Part shown: one piece after another, positions 54,295 through 62,759 of the stretch
Layout of the letters: every line of letters starts with the position of its first letter
How positions within the stretch are numbered: the stretch's first letter is position 1
Assembly: GCA_012797975.1 (NCBI GenBank)
Contig: JAAZOD010000012.1
Coordinates: forward strand, 123,204 to 187,203
From: Pelolinea sp.
Lineage (GTDB): Bacteria; Chloroflexota; Anaerolineae; Anaerolineales; Anaerolineaceae
Length of the DNA stretch: 64,000 nt
Reading direction: 5' to 3'
Translations under genes and position numbers: made by a program
Notes under the pieces: generated by a model
Database searches by the model: none
Told to the model about the DNA's origin: nothing
Seen by the model: the letters and a program-made list of their open reading frames with translations, nothing else

Positions 54295-54308
54295 TGAACA
54301 ATCGCTCA
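54295..54308. promoter_or_regulatory. Operator B (TGAACAATCGCTCA)
   Basis: Differs in one base from the element at 52889-52902. Both lie just after a TATAAT box. The cognate regulator is not obvious in the window; the dyad is like those of SorC- or GntR-type sugar regulators. Confidence 0.55.
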
Positions 54309-54426
54309 TTTACAAATACATTCGGAAATACCGTTAAAAATAAAAGGAAAAGGAGGTGCGATAATCAATTTAGCAAAGATTAATTATTCGAATTTTAAAA
54401 TAATTACAGTTAGGAGGTGATTTTTT

Positions 54427-54846
54427 CTGAAAATCATAGCGGCTTCACACGGTTCTTTGGCCAGTGGAATAAAAAGTTCTCTGGATGTTCTGCTTGGCAA
54501 ATCAGAAGATGTAACGGTGATTGATGCATACCTTGATCAGCAAAGCTTTGAAGACAGACTGGACGAATATTTCCGATCTCTTCCAGAAAATGAACAGGTT
54601 GTCATGCTTTCAGATATCTATGGTGGTAGTGTCAATCAAAAAATGTATTTGCGCCTTACCAGGTCCAATACTTTTCTGATCACAGGGATGAACTTAGCTT
54701 TGGTGCTGCAATTGTTAATGGAGACCGAGCCACTGAGTATTGAACGATTAAAAATTATTGTGGAAGAAAGTCGGGAGGCACTGATGCTTGTTGAATTTCA
54801 AACCACTGGCACAGAAGAAAAAGATTTTTTTGGAGATAACAAATGA
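54427..54846 (+). CDS. PTS mannose-type IIA component (CTG start)
   Basis: A protein of about 139 residues of the mannose/sorbose IIA family. The phosphorylated histidine lies in AASHGSLASG and would be His8. The reading frame is closed by a TGA at 54418-54420. The only usable codons before the active site are TTT, TTT and CTG, so the start must be the CTG at 54427, six bases after the strong SD TAGGAGGTGA. The first conventional start (TTG at 54457) would remove the catalytic histidine. LSDIYGGSVNQKMYL and TGMNLALVLQLL are further family motifs. Its 3' end overlaps IIB by 4 bases. Confidence 0.85.
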   Translation: MKIIAASHGSLASGIKSSLDVLLGKSEDVTVIDAYLDQQSFEDRLDEYFRSLPENEQVVMLSDIYGGSVNQKMYLRLTRSNTFLITGMNLALVLQLLMETEPLSIERLKIIVEESREALMLVEFQTTGTEEKDFFGDNK

Positions 54847-55340
54847 TTAAGTTGATCCGTCTCGATGAACGTTTGATCCATGGACAGGTGGCAATCCGCT
54901 GGTCTAAATATTTAGGTGTGGATCGAATATTGGTTTTAAATGACGAGGCAGCAAAAAACGACCTGGTTAAAAAATCTTTAATGATGGCCGCTCCTCAAGA
55001 TGTAAAAGTAGCTATCGAAACACTGGATGATGGAATCAAGTTGCTGAATGATCCCCGTGCAGACGTTTTCAGTATATTGGTGCTGGTTCGAACTCCCCAA
55101 GATTTGCTCACTGTAATGGAGTCAGTAAAGGGAATTAACAAAGTGAATATTGGTAATTATGGTCGAATTGCATCAAAAGAAGGCACGGCGGTTCGGAAAA
55201 CTTACTGCCTGAATCTTTACCTTTACGATAGCGAATTAACCATACTTAAAAAGATTCTGGATAGCGGTGTGGAATGCAATTATCAGGTGACACCGGATGA
55301 TAAACCAGAGCCTTTAAAAAAGATTCTTGAAAATAATTAA
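54843..55340 (+). CDS. PTS mannose-type IIB component
   Basis: A 165-residue IIB with phosphorylated His13 in LIRLDERLIHGQVAIRW, the defining motif of mannose/sorbose/GalNAc IIB proteins. DRILVLNDEAAKNDLVKKSLMMAAP follows as usual. It starts in an ATGA overlap with IIA. It passes phosphate from IIA to the sugar bound by IIC/IID. Length is typical. Confidence 0.9.
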   Translation: MIKLIRLDERLIHGQVAIRWSKYLGVDRILVLNDEAAKNDLVKKSLMMAAPQDVKVAIETLDDGIKLLNDPRADVFSILVLVRTPQDLLTVMESVKGINKVNIGNYGRIASKEGTAVRKTYCLNLYLYDSELTILKKILDSGVECNYQVTPDDKPEPLKKILENN

Positions 55341-55351
55341 TGGAGGATTAA

Positions 55352-56152
55352 ATGGTAACAGCAGCATTAAAAGCTTGCTTGGTCTACTGGATTGTTTATA
55401 CACTTGAATTAAACTTCCTGAGTTGGCAGACCCTGACCCGACCGATTGTTCTGGGTCCACTGATTGGTCTTGCCTTGGGTGACATTAAAACGGGCATCAT
55501 TCTGGGTGCCTCGCTTGAATCCATTTTCATGGGAGTATCGGCTGTCGGTGGGTCACTTCCTTCTGACTGGGCAACAGCGACTGTGATCGTTGTATCATAC
55601 GCCATCCTGACAGGTCAAAATGCCGAAGCAGGTCTGGCTCTGGCAATACCGATCGGAACAATCGTTATGTCTCTGGGAGCGATCTGGACACCCATTACAA
55701 CAGGGCTTGTTCCCCATTGGGAAAAATTGGCGGGTGAAGGAAAGATCAATAAACTTTTTACTCAAACATCCCTGCAATTTACAATCACTACGCTCTACAC
55801 ATCCATATTGATGTTCTTTGCCATCGCCTACGGCGTGGAAGGTCTGGGCGCGCTCATGGCAAAGATGCCTGTTTGGGTGCTGAAAGGGATGGGCGCGGCA
55901 TCAGCCATGATGATCGGCGTTGGTATTTCGATCTTGACTTCCATGATCTGGTCTCCCAAAGTTGGTGTGTTTTTCTTCCTGGGTTTTGTCTTGGCTAAAT
56001 CACTGGGGCTTTCAACACTTGCGATTGCGATTATTGGCATTGTGATTGCGGTTGCGATCTTCATGCAAGATAAAGACCTGATTGATTTCAAGAATTCACT
56101 AGGAAAGAAATCTCAATCTTCAAAAGAAGGAGAAGGAGGATTTTTTGCATGA
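55352..56152 (+). CDS. PTS mannose-type IIC permease
   Basis: A 266-residue membrane protein with six or more helices. RPIVLGPLIGLALGDIKTGIILGASLESIFMGVSAVGGSLPSDWATATVI is the characteristic mannose-family IIC region (LGxxxE). It forms the channel with IID. An SD (GGAGG) lies seven bases before the ATG. Its end overlaps the IID start by 4 bases. Confidence 0.9.
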   Translation: MVTAALKACLVYWIVYTLELNFLSWQTLTRPIVLGPLIGLALGDIKTGIILGASLESIFMGVSAVGGSLPSDWATATVIVVSYAILTGQNAEAGLALAIPIGTIVMSLGAIWTPITTGLVPHWEKLAGEGKINKLFTQTSLQFTITTLYTSILMFFAIAYGVEGLGALMAKMPVWVLKGMGAASAMMIGVGISILTSMIWSPKVGVFFFLGFVLAKSLGLSTLAIAIIGIVIAVAIFMQDKDLIDFKNSLGKKSQSSKEGEGGFFA

Positions 56153-56970
56153 ACGCCAAGCAGACTGAAAACAAAACCGAGAAGAAAATTCTCAAATCGA
56201 TGTTCCTGCGCTCACATGCCTGCTTCATCGGTTTTAATATGGTAAAGATGCAAGCCAATGGTTTCACCATCACAATGGCTCCTGCGATTGACGAAATCTA
56301 TAAAGACGATCCTGAAGGCAAGAAAGCTGCTTATTTACGCCATCAGAATTTCATCAACACCCATGCCGTACCCTTCTCGTTAATTGCCGGCCTAACCTAT
56401 GCGTTGGAAAAACAGAACAAAGAAAACCCCGATTTTGATCCTGAAGTGATCAACAGTGTCAAAGCCAGTTTGATGGGCCCTACCGCTGGTATGTTCGATT
56501 CCCTGTTCTTTAATGGTATCCGCGTCATTGCAGGAGGTATCGGTATCGGACTTGGCTCAACGGGAAATATTCTGGGCGCACTGCTGTTCATCCTGTTATA
56601 TGGAGTCACGCAATCCATCGCGAAATATTACCTCCTGAATGCAGGATATAAATATGGCACTTCCTTCATTGATCAGGTGTTTGGTTCAGGATTGATCAAT
56701 GCCCTGACAAAAGCAGCCTCCATCCTCGGCTTGATGATGGTCGGCGCATTAACTGCTTCGATGGTCAACGTACCTCTTAATTGGACCATTTCAGTTGGCG
56801 GTGCCTCCCTCGTTATTCAAGATGTCATTAACAACATCTTCCCCGGATTGCTGAGCATCCTCTATATATTTGTCATGGTGAGATTGATTAAAAAGGGTAT
56901 CCGCCCAACCACATTGATTTTTGCCATTCTGGGCATTTCATTGCTGGGTGCCCTGATTGGGATTTTCTAG
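56149..56970 (+). CDS. PTS mannose-type IID component
   Basis: A 273-residue IID protein. NMVKMQANGFTITMAPAIDEIYKDDPEGKKAAYLRHQNFINTHAVPFSLIAGL and GPTAGMFDSLFFNGIRVIAGGIGIGLGSTGNILG are the defining motifs. It completes a IIA-IIB-IIC-IID operon. With ChbG and NagA downstream the imported sugar is probably an N-acetylated amino sugar or disaccharide, such as GlcNAc-, GalNAc- or chitobiose-type. An attenuating hairpin follows at 56981-57019. Confidence 0.9.
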   Translation: MNAKQTENKTEKKILKSMFLRSHACFIGFNMVKMQANGFTITMAPAIDEIYKDDPEGKKAAYLRHQNFINTHAVPFSLIAGLTYALEKQNKENPDFDPEVINSVKASLMGPTAGMFDSLFFNGIRVIAGGIGIGLGSTGNILGALLFILLYGVTQSIAKYYLLNAGYKYGTSFIDQVFGSGLINALTKAASILGLMMVGALTASMVNVPLNWTISVGGASLVIQDVINNIFPGLLSILYIFVMVRLIKKGIRPTTLIFAILGISLLGALIGIF

Positions 56971-56980
56971 GATAATTTGA

Positions 56981-57019
56981 AAAAAAGGTTATGGATGAAA
57001 TACTCCATAACCTTTTTTC
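56981..57019 (+). terminator. Hairpin after PTS IID
   Basis: AAAAAAGGTTATGGA and TCCATAACCTTTTTT form a 15-bp stem around an 8-base loop. It could terminate part of the transcripts, giving less of the downstream enzymes than of the PTS. Confidence 0.75.
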
Positions 57020-57036
57020 AATGATGGGATGATGTC

Positions 57037-57960
57037 ATGAAAGATCTTCTGATGCTCTTTGGAGTGACACTCGCAAAACGCTACACCAACCGGCAAAAAA
57101 AGGTATTCTTTTCGCAGGTAGAGCCTTTCTTCACGAATTTGGGTTACACCGTAACGGTACAAGAGAATAAAAAAAAATGGCTGCGCGTTTTCAATATTCT
57201 CATAGGAGATATTTGCAAGGCGCAGTATATTGTCTTGTGTCCCTACGATACTCCCTCTAAGTCTTTGCTTCCATATACGTACTACCCATATAACTTATCG
57301 AAAAATCTGCGCCAGGAAAATCAGGAACTGTTCTTGCGATCTTTAGTCTACATGACTTCTTGTCTTGTGGCGTACTTTATGTTCAAACAGTATGCGAACT
57401 TAAATACATTTCTAAAAATCGCAAGTATTATTTTCTTCGTGTCTTTGATTGTTTTTTGCTATTGGTTGATTGTGGGTATTCCTAATTCAATAAATTTCAA
57501 CAGGAACTCGGCCAGTGTTGCGCTGGTTGCTTCATTAGCCAGTCACACAAGAGGAAATGGCAATGTGGCTTATGTTCTTCTGGATGATACGGTTAGTTCC
57601 AATGTTGGATGGCGCATTTTTGCTGATGACAAGAATTTAAAAAATAAAACGATTGTTTATATCGATTGCGTTTCTTATGGAGAAAAACTTGTTTGTGCAC
57701 ATAGCCAAGCTGCAGATCATGAAGCGAAAAAGATGGTCCAATGTCTTTCCAAGTTGGATTTGATGGATCATGTTTTTACCGATAAACAGTTGAAAGACAC
57801 CAATCTGCAATATTTTCCGGTGATGCTTCATCTTTGCTCAGGGACGATCGAAGATCATTACTTCGTAGTACGCAATACGCGATCTCGGAAGGATTTTAAG
57901 GTGGATGTTTCAAGATTAGAAACCCTCTGTGAGGGATTACAAAAATACCTAGGAGAATAA
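57037..57960 (+). CDS. Degenerate M28-peptidase-like membrane protein
   Basis: A 307-residue protein with two hydrophobic segments (about 103-120 and 127-148) between an N-terminal and a C-terminal soluble half. The halves resemble the M28 aminopeptidase fold. CPYDTP (68-73) corresponds to the metal motif HYDT, NRNSASVALVASLA (155-168) to the N-D-x-A-S-G-x-A region, and LLDDTVSSNVGWRIF (181-195) to the EExGxxGS region. The histidine and both acidic metal ligands are changed. It is probably not a peptidase but may bind a sugar or amino compound. It lies between the PTS and a second ChbG. The family call is inference. Confidence 0.55.
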   Translation: MKDLLMLFGVTLAKRYTNRQKKVFFSQVEPFFTNLGYTVTVQENKKKWLRVFNILIGDICKAQYIVLCPYDTPSKSLLPYTYYPYNLSKNLRQENQELFLRSLVYMTSCLVAYFMFKQYANLNTFLKIASIIFFVSLIVFCYWLIVGIPNSINFNRNSASVALVASLASHTRGNGNVAYVLLDDTVSSNVGWRIFADDKNLKNKTIVYIDCVSYGEKLVCAHSQAADHEAKKMVQCLSKLDLMDHVFTDKQLKDTNLQYFPVMLHLCSGTIEDHYFVVRNTRSRKDFKVDVSRLETLCEGLQKYLGE

Positions 57961-57963
57961 AAA

Positions 57964-58767
57964 ATGAAACTGTTATTTCAATCGGATGATTATGGGATCA
58001 CTGAAGGGGTTGCCTGCGGTGCTTTGAAAGCGATTCGCGATGGTTTGGTACGAAATACGGGTTTGTTCGTCAATATGCCCAGCTCACGATTTGCCGCCGA
58101 ACAAATAAAGTATTATCCCCAGTGTTGTTTTGGCATTGACATAAACCTTGTAGCTGGTAGACCAATCTCCCCGGTAGATCAAATCCCCAATTTGGTAAAA
58201 ACCACCGGTGAATTCTATACTTCTGGTGAGATCGTTGCCAAGTCAAATGTATCCATGATGGAAATAAAGACCGATGTCATGGAAGATGATCCTTACCCGT
58301 TCGATGAAACATTAATAGAGGCGGAGAACCAGGTCAAACGTTTTATTGAACTGGTGGGAAGAAGGCCGGGTTATATTCAGGGACATTCCTTGATGACACC
58401 GAACATTAACAGAGCCATCGAAACCATTGCGGAAAAATATGAAATACCTTACACCATGAATTTTTTGAAGGAATTCGATTTTCATTGGGTGACGATAAAT
58501 TGGTATGTACGACCTTTCCCTGTCGAAAAACAACTTCAGACCGATGTTGAAGAAGGAGTCATGAAGGTCATCCCTGAAATACTTGATTACGAAAACTCTT
58601 TCCTTGTAAGCCACGTGGGATTTGTCGATGAAGATCTTTTCCGCTGCTCGAATTACACAGTTATTCGGGCGAAAGACCTGTTCATGGCGTGTTCTCCCCG
58701 GCTGAAGGCCTTTATTGAAGAACATAACATCGAGTTGGTCACATATGATGATTTCAAAAAAGGATGA
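57964..58767 (+). CDS. ChbG/HpnK-family carbohydrate deacetylase, copy 2
   Basis: A 267-residue YdjC/ChbG protein. FQSDDYGITEGVACGALKAIRDGLVRNTGLFVNMPS is the N-terminal metal motif. An oddity: GIDINLVAGRPIS has Asp where ChbG usually has the metal-binding His (GIHLNL...), while QGHSLMTPN keeps the other His. The altered ligand may change metal or substrate. It starts 3 bases after the M28-like gene and overlaps nagA by 4 bases. Copy 1 lies in a separate transcription unit upstream. Confidence 0.82.
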   Translation: MKLLFQSDDYGITEGVACGALKAIRDGLVRNTGLFVNMPSSRFAAEQIKYYPQCCFGIDINLVAGRPISPVDQIPNLVKTTGEFYTSGEIVAKSNVSMMEIKTDVMEDDPYPFDETLIEAENQVKRFIELVGRRPGYIQGHSLMTPNINRAIETIAEKYEIPYTMNFLKEFDFHWVTINWYVRPFPVEKQLQTDVEEGVMKVIPEILDYENSFLVSHVGFVDEDLFRCSNYTVIRAKDLFMACSPRLKAFIEEHNIELVTYDDFKKG

Positions 58768-59957
58768 TGGAAGTGTATATAAAATGTGACAGGATCTATT
58801 GCGAGGGTGACGTCCTTGATGGCTATCTGGTTGTCAAGGATGGGAAGATCGTTGATCTTTATCCGTGTGACGCCGATGTTCATTCATTCATCGATTACAC
58901 AGGATATCGCATTATCCCCGGCATCATTGATACGCATATCCATGGAATCAGCGGTTTTGGATTGTTGGGAAAGGATTGTTCGGATCCTGAGCGGAGGGTA
59001 GAGGGTTTTTTAAAGGGTTGTGCTGTCAACGGGCTTACGGGTGTTTTCCCTACTCCAAGCCCTGATATGCTGGCATGTGTTGCAAAAGTTGCCAGGGAAG
59101 AACCTGATGGCGCACGGATTTTAGGTATCCATTCCGAGGGACCTTACTTGAATCGCGTGGGAGAGAATGGAATTCAAACCGAACCGCCAATCATTAATTT
59201 AGAAGAAGTGAAACGGATCTATGAAGATTGCAATGGTTACCTCAAATTAATGGCGATTGCACCGGAGATAGAAGGCAGTCAGCAAGTTATTGATTATTTA
59301 CGAGAAAAGGGCGTCATCCTTTCCTATGCCCACAGCAACTGCAACTATGAAGAGGCGATGGAAGCCTTTGAACGTGGGCTAAGTGTCTCAACCCATACTG
59401 CCAATGTGATGAGCGGAATTCATCACCGAAATATGGGCGGGTTGGGAGCTTGTCTGCTCAATGAAAAAGTATTTTGTGAGGTTATCTGCGATGGGCTGCA
59501 TATTGCTCCTCCAATGCTCGAAATCATGTTTCGTGTGAAGAATTTTGATCACTGGTTTATGGTTTCAGACTCCTCGGAAGCGGCAGGAGCACCAGCGGGC
59601 AGTTATAAATTTATGGATGAATTCACGGTAACGATCGACAAGCAGGGATTCTGCAAGAGCGAAACGGGACGCTTGATGGGTTCAACAAAATCTGTTTTGT
59701 ATGGTGTTTCTGTTTTGGTCAATCAACTGCATCTGCCTTTGGAAAAAGTCTTGCCTATGTCATCCTTGAATGCAGCAAATTTCTATGGTTTTGGAACACA
59801 AAAAGGGTCGATCGCGCTTGGAAAAGATGCTGATCTGGTAGTGATCGATGGTGAATATAAAACAATTGCAACCTATGTAGAAGGCCGCATTGTCTATGAT
59901 TCAAGAATCGAGAAAGAATTTTTCAATCAGGATTATTTGACCAGGTACAGGGCATAA
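58764..59957 (+). CDS. nagA: N-acetylglucosamine-6-phosphate deacetylase
   Basis: A 397-residue amidohydrolase. The metal site HxH is His58/His60 in IIDTHIHGISGFG. SEGPYLN, YAHSNCNYEEA, THTANVMSGIHHRNMGGLGACLL, CDGLHIAPPM and VSDSSEAAGAPAGSY (catalytic Asp) are the NagA motifs. It removes the acetyl group from GlcNAc-6-P (or GalNAc-6-P, as AgaA does). It overlaps ChbG by ATGA and ends the operon. A nagB/agaS deaminase is not adjacent. Confidence 0.9.
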   Translation: MMEVYIKCDRIYCEGDVLDGYLVVKDGKIVDLYPCDADVHSFIDYTGYRIIPGIIDTHIHGISGFGLLGKDCSDPERRVEGFLKGCAVNGLTGVFPTPSPDMLACVAKVAREEPDGARILGIHSEGPYLNRVGENGIQTEPPIINLEEVKRIYEDCNGYLKLMAIAPEIEGSQQVIDYLREKGVILSYAHSNCNYEEAMEAFERGLSVSTHTANVMSGIHHRNMGGLGACLLNEKVFCEVICDGLHIAPPMLEIMFRVKNFDHWFMVSDSSEAAGAPAGSYKFMDEFTVTIDKQGFCKSETGRLMGSTKSVLYGVSVLVNQLHLPLEKVLPMSSLNAANFYGFGTQKGSIALGKDADLVVIDGEYKTIATYVEGRIVYDSRIEKEFFNQDYLTRYRA

Positions 59958-60197
59958 ACCGTTCGTTGATCCCATATCGATGGATGTGCATATCGTTATC
60001 CGGTCTCTTTTGAGTCGGTGTTTGTTCAAAAATAGATTCCTGTTGGTTCTTATCCATTAACTTTAAAAGAACTCTTTTGCTGCAAAATTCTTGGGTATTT
60101 AATTTGACCCTTGGCCTGCTTGCCCAAAGTATTGATGAGCATTGGAAATTCAATGCGGGTCAAGATTAACGATCAATATTGATTTCAGGAACATACC

Positions 60198-61409
60198 ATG
60201 AATGCTTCAACCAAACCACAAGAAAAACTATGGAACTACCAATTTATTTATTTCTTATTTCTGAAAGTCTTCTCTATTTCTTCGATAACAATTAGCAACT
60301 CGATCCTTCCACTGTATATCGTGGATTATTACCATGGCTCTTCCTCACAAGTTGGGGTGATCTCCAGTCTGGTGATTTTAACGGCATTGGTCTTCCGACC
60401 TTTCACGGGCTATTTGGTGGATAGATGGGGGCGGAAAAAAGCTTTGATGATTTCATTCTTTCTCATGTCTCTTCTTCATTTCTCGGTGCTGATCCCGATG
60501 AGAATTGAAGGATTGGGAATTATCCGATTTCTTTTGGGCTTCCCTTACTCTTTATTTACCACAGCAACCAGCACAGTATCGGCAGACATTCTCCCAGAAG
60601 AACATCGATCATATGGGTTTGGTGTTATTTCGATCATCACCATGTTATCCGGTGTAGTGCTGGCGCCGAATTTAGGGTTCATCCTTTTAGGCAATGGAAA
60701 TTTCAATTTAATTTTTATAATTTCGGGTATTTCAGCGCTTTTGACGATTTTACTTGTGTTGCGCATGCCTTATGAGGATATTCAAAATCCCGAAGCAAAG
60801 TTTTCCTTTAATACCACGTTTGAGCCAAATGCGAGCTTCATTGCCATTATTCTTGGACTCATACTATTGGGTATGCCCGGTTTGTTAACATTCGGACCTC
60901 TTTATTCAAAAGAATTGGGCATCACGAGCGTAGGTTTGTTCTTATTATTCTATGGTGGCGGTTTGCTTGTGGCTCAATGGCTGAACAAATATCTGATCGA
61001 TTTGAATAATCCCAGACGCGGTGGAATCCTATCGATCGGTTTGTTGTTAACCGGCTATTCTGCCATAGGAATATTCAATTCAAAGTTTGGTTTTTTTGTG
61101 GGGAGCGGTCTGGTGGGTATTGGCTATGGTCTGGTATTTGCCATCTTTGCGCCAATGGCTTTGAGGTTGGTAAAACCATCCAAGCGAGGTGCATGCAACG
61201 CCACGATAATTTTTGGACAAGATATCGGTTCATTCCTTGGATTATATTTGTTCAGTTGGTTTATTCAAAATTTCGGGGGCTATCAGCGGTCATACCTGAT
61301 GAATGGGTTGATCATGGCCATCCCATTGGGCATATTCATTTTCTTTTGTTTACCGCACTATTCAAGAGTGTTGAAGGAAGAGCCGCAGTTGGAAAAACAA
61401 ATAGAATGA
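60198..61409 (+). CDS. MFS transporter (drug/sugar-efflux type)
   Basis: A 403-residue, 12-helix major facilitator. LVDRWGRKKALMISFFLMS is the motif A loop between helices 2 and 3; RFLLGFPYSLFTTATSTVSADILPEEHRSYGFG is the typical helix 4-5 region. Relatives (YfcJ/YfkF type) export sugars or drugs; the substrate is not predictable. It lies 240 bases after nagA in the same direction; I see no clear terminator or promoter in that gap, so it may be read from the nag operon. Confidence 0.83.
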   Translation: MNASTKPQEKLWNYQFIYFLFLKVFSISSITISNSILPLYIVDYYHGSSSQVGVISSLVILTALVFRPFTGYLVDRWGRKKALMISFFLMSLLHFSVLIPMRIEGLGIIRFLLGFPYSLFTTATSTVSADILPEEHRSYGFGVISIITMLSGVVLAPNLGFILLGNGNFNLIFIISGISALLTILLVLRMPYEDIQNPEAKFSFNTTFEPNASFIAIILGLILLGMPGLLTFGPLYSKELGITSVGLFLLFYGGGLLVAQWLNKYLIDLNNPRRGGILSIGLLLTGYSAIGIFNSKFGFFVGSGLVGIGYGLVFAIFAPMALRLVKPSKRGACNATIIFGQDIGSFLGLYLFSWFIQNFGGYQRSYLMNGLIMAIPLGIFIFFCLPHYSRVLKEEPQLEKQIE

Positions 61410-61603
61410 TCTGCGTTGTTTCAAAAGACTAATGACAAAAAGTTGAAAAAGATGTGAACAGAGAAGGAAATAACCATGCACTGATCTTGTACATTGGATT
61501 TAACCCCACTGAGATCTGTTTAGCATGGGATCATTTCAATTGATGTTAAAGACATCGGTTAAAACGGATGACAGAAAGCTTGATTTTGGTAATTATTTTT
61601 AAT

Positions 61604-61867
61604 CTATTCTTCCCAGAAATTATTATCGATCAATACTTTCAGATCATCAAAGGCCAATTGTTCATCTTCCCCTTCGACCAGCACAGTGATGTGAGCATTT
61701 TTTTCTATTCTTAATCCGAGCACTCTGATTAGATTCTTTCCATCCGCTTCTTTGTTGTTGTGAAGAACCCGGATATTTGACTTGTATTTGTTTGCCGTAT
61801 GAACAAATTGAATAGCAGCATGAGCGTGCATGCCTAATTCGTTGATGATCGTCGCTTCAAATTTCAT
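61604..61867 (-). CDS. Atypical HPr-family phosphocarrier
   Basis: An 87-residue HPr-fold protein. The active-site His14 lies in ELGMHAHAAIQFVHTANKYKSNI. The usual HAR-P motif is changed: Arg17 is His16 and Pro18 is Ala17. At the regulatory serine position (usually GKSIMG) the sequence is GKNLIRVLGL, with Asn45. It therefore cannot be serine-phosphorylated by HPr kinase. The start is the ATG at 61867 (open frame to 61924 overlaps a TATAAT at 61904-61909). Divergent from the two-component system. It may serve the PTSs in this window or be a dedicated regulator like Crh or NPr. Confidence 0.8.
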   Translation of the reverse strand: MKFEATIINELGMHAHAAIQFVHTANKYKSNIRVLHNNKEADGKNLIRVLGLRIEKNAHITVLVEGEDEQLAFDDLKVLIDNNFWEE

Positions 61868-62080
61868 AATATTGATAAATAACCAAAAGGATAAAACTAT
61901 TTTATTATAGTCCAGGCGAAGCAAGGGTGGTTAATTTTGATATTTATACCTTCCAAAGTGACTTTCGATAGAATTTTTGATATTTGTTTACGTTAAGTTT
62001 ATCTTTAGTTGGTACAGTGAAATCACTTTTTTGTTAATAGGGAGAAAAAGGAAAATATATAATGGATATGGATCAAATAT

Positions 62081-62758
62081 ATGACCACTATTCTGGTTGT
62101 AGAAGATGATAGAAATACACGATTGTTGACAGTGGCACGACTAAAACCTTATTTTGAAGTGTTCAATTCTTCCAATGGTTTAGAAGCGCTTGATATTTTG
62201 TATGCAAAGCATATTGATCTTATCGTTGCCGATATTATGATGCCTGATATGGATGGATATGAATTGTTAAAAACTTTGCGACAGGATAAAAATAATCTCC
62301 CGGTCCTATTATTGACCGCGAAGCAATCATTTGAAGATAAACGAGAAGGATTCTCCCTGGGAACAGATGATTACATGACGAAACCGGTTAATTACGAAGA
62401 ATTGATGTGGCGAATTAATGCGTTATTGAGAAGATCCAGAATTGCGGCAGAAAAGAAAATTGTGGTTGGATCGATTATTGTGGATTCAATGACATACACG
62501 GTGGTAACCCACGATCAAACGATTGAACTTCCCAAAAAAGAATTTGAATTGTTGTTTAAATTACTTTCATACCCCAACGTCATTTTCACAAGAAGACAAT
62601 TGCTTGATGAAATATGGGGAATAGATTCTGAAAGTGGCGAAGATACGATAAAAACACATATTAATAAATTGCGCAATAAATTTAAAGATGTTAATGAATT
62701 CGAGATTGTAACAATTAAAGGACTTGGATATAAGGCAGAGATTAAAGAGAAAGATTAA
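62081..62758 (+). CDS. OmpR/PhoB-family response regulator
   Basis: A 225-residue regulator. The receiver domain has VVEDDRN, phospho-acceptor Asp51 in IVADIMMPDMDGYELL, and Lys in YMTKPVNYEEL. The C-terminal winged helix is PKKEFELLFKLLSYPNVIFTRRQLLDEIWG with DTIKTHINKLRNKF. It is followed after one base by its sensor kinase gene. The pair resembles the SaeRS/VanRS type. The stretch 61868-62080 contains only the HPr promoter and AT-rich leader. The target genes are unknown. Confidence 0.9.
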   Translation: MTTILVVEDDRNTRLLTVARLKPYFEVFNSSNGLEALDILYAKHIDLIVADIMMPDMDGYELLKTLRQDKNNLPVLLLTAKQSFEDKREGFSLGTDDYMTKPVNYEELMWRINALLRRSRIAAEKKIVVGSIIVDSMTYTVVTHDQTIELPKKEFELLFKLLSYPNVIFTRRQLLDEIWGIDSESGEDTIKTHINKLRNKFKDVNEFEIVTIKGLGYKAEIKEKD

Positions 62759-62759
62759 T

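Larger units (their letters stand above)
54046..54426 (+). other. Gap before the mannose-type PTS operon
   Basis: This 381-base stretch holds no convincing gene. From 54235 on it becomes AT-rich and contains the promoter, operator B and a long AT-rich leader ending in a near-perfect anti-SD complement TAGGAGGTGA (54411-54420). Confidence 0.5.
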
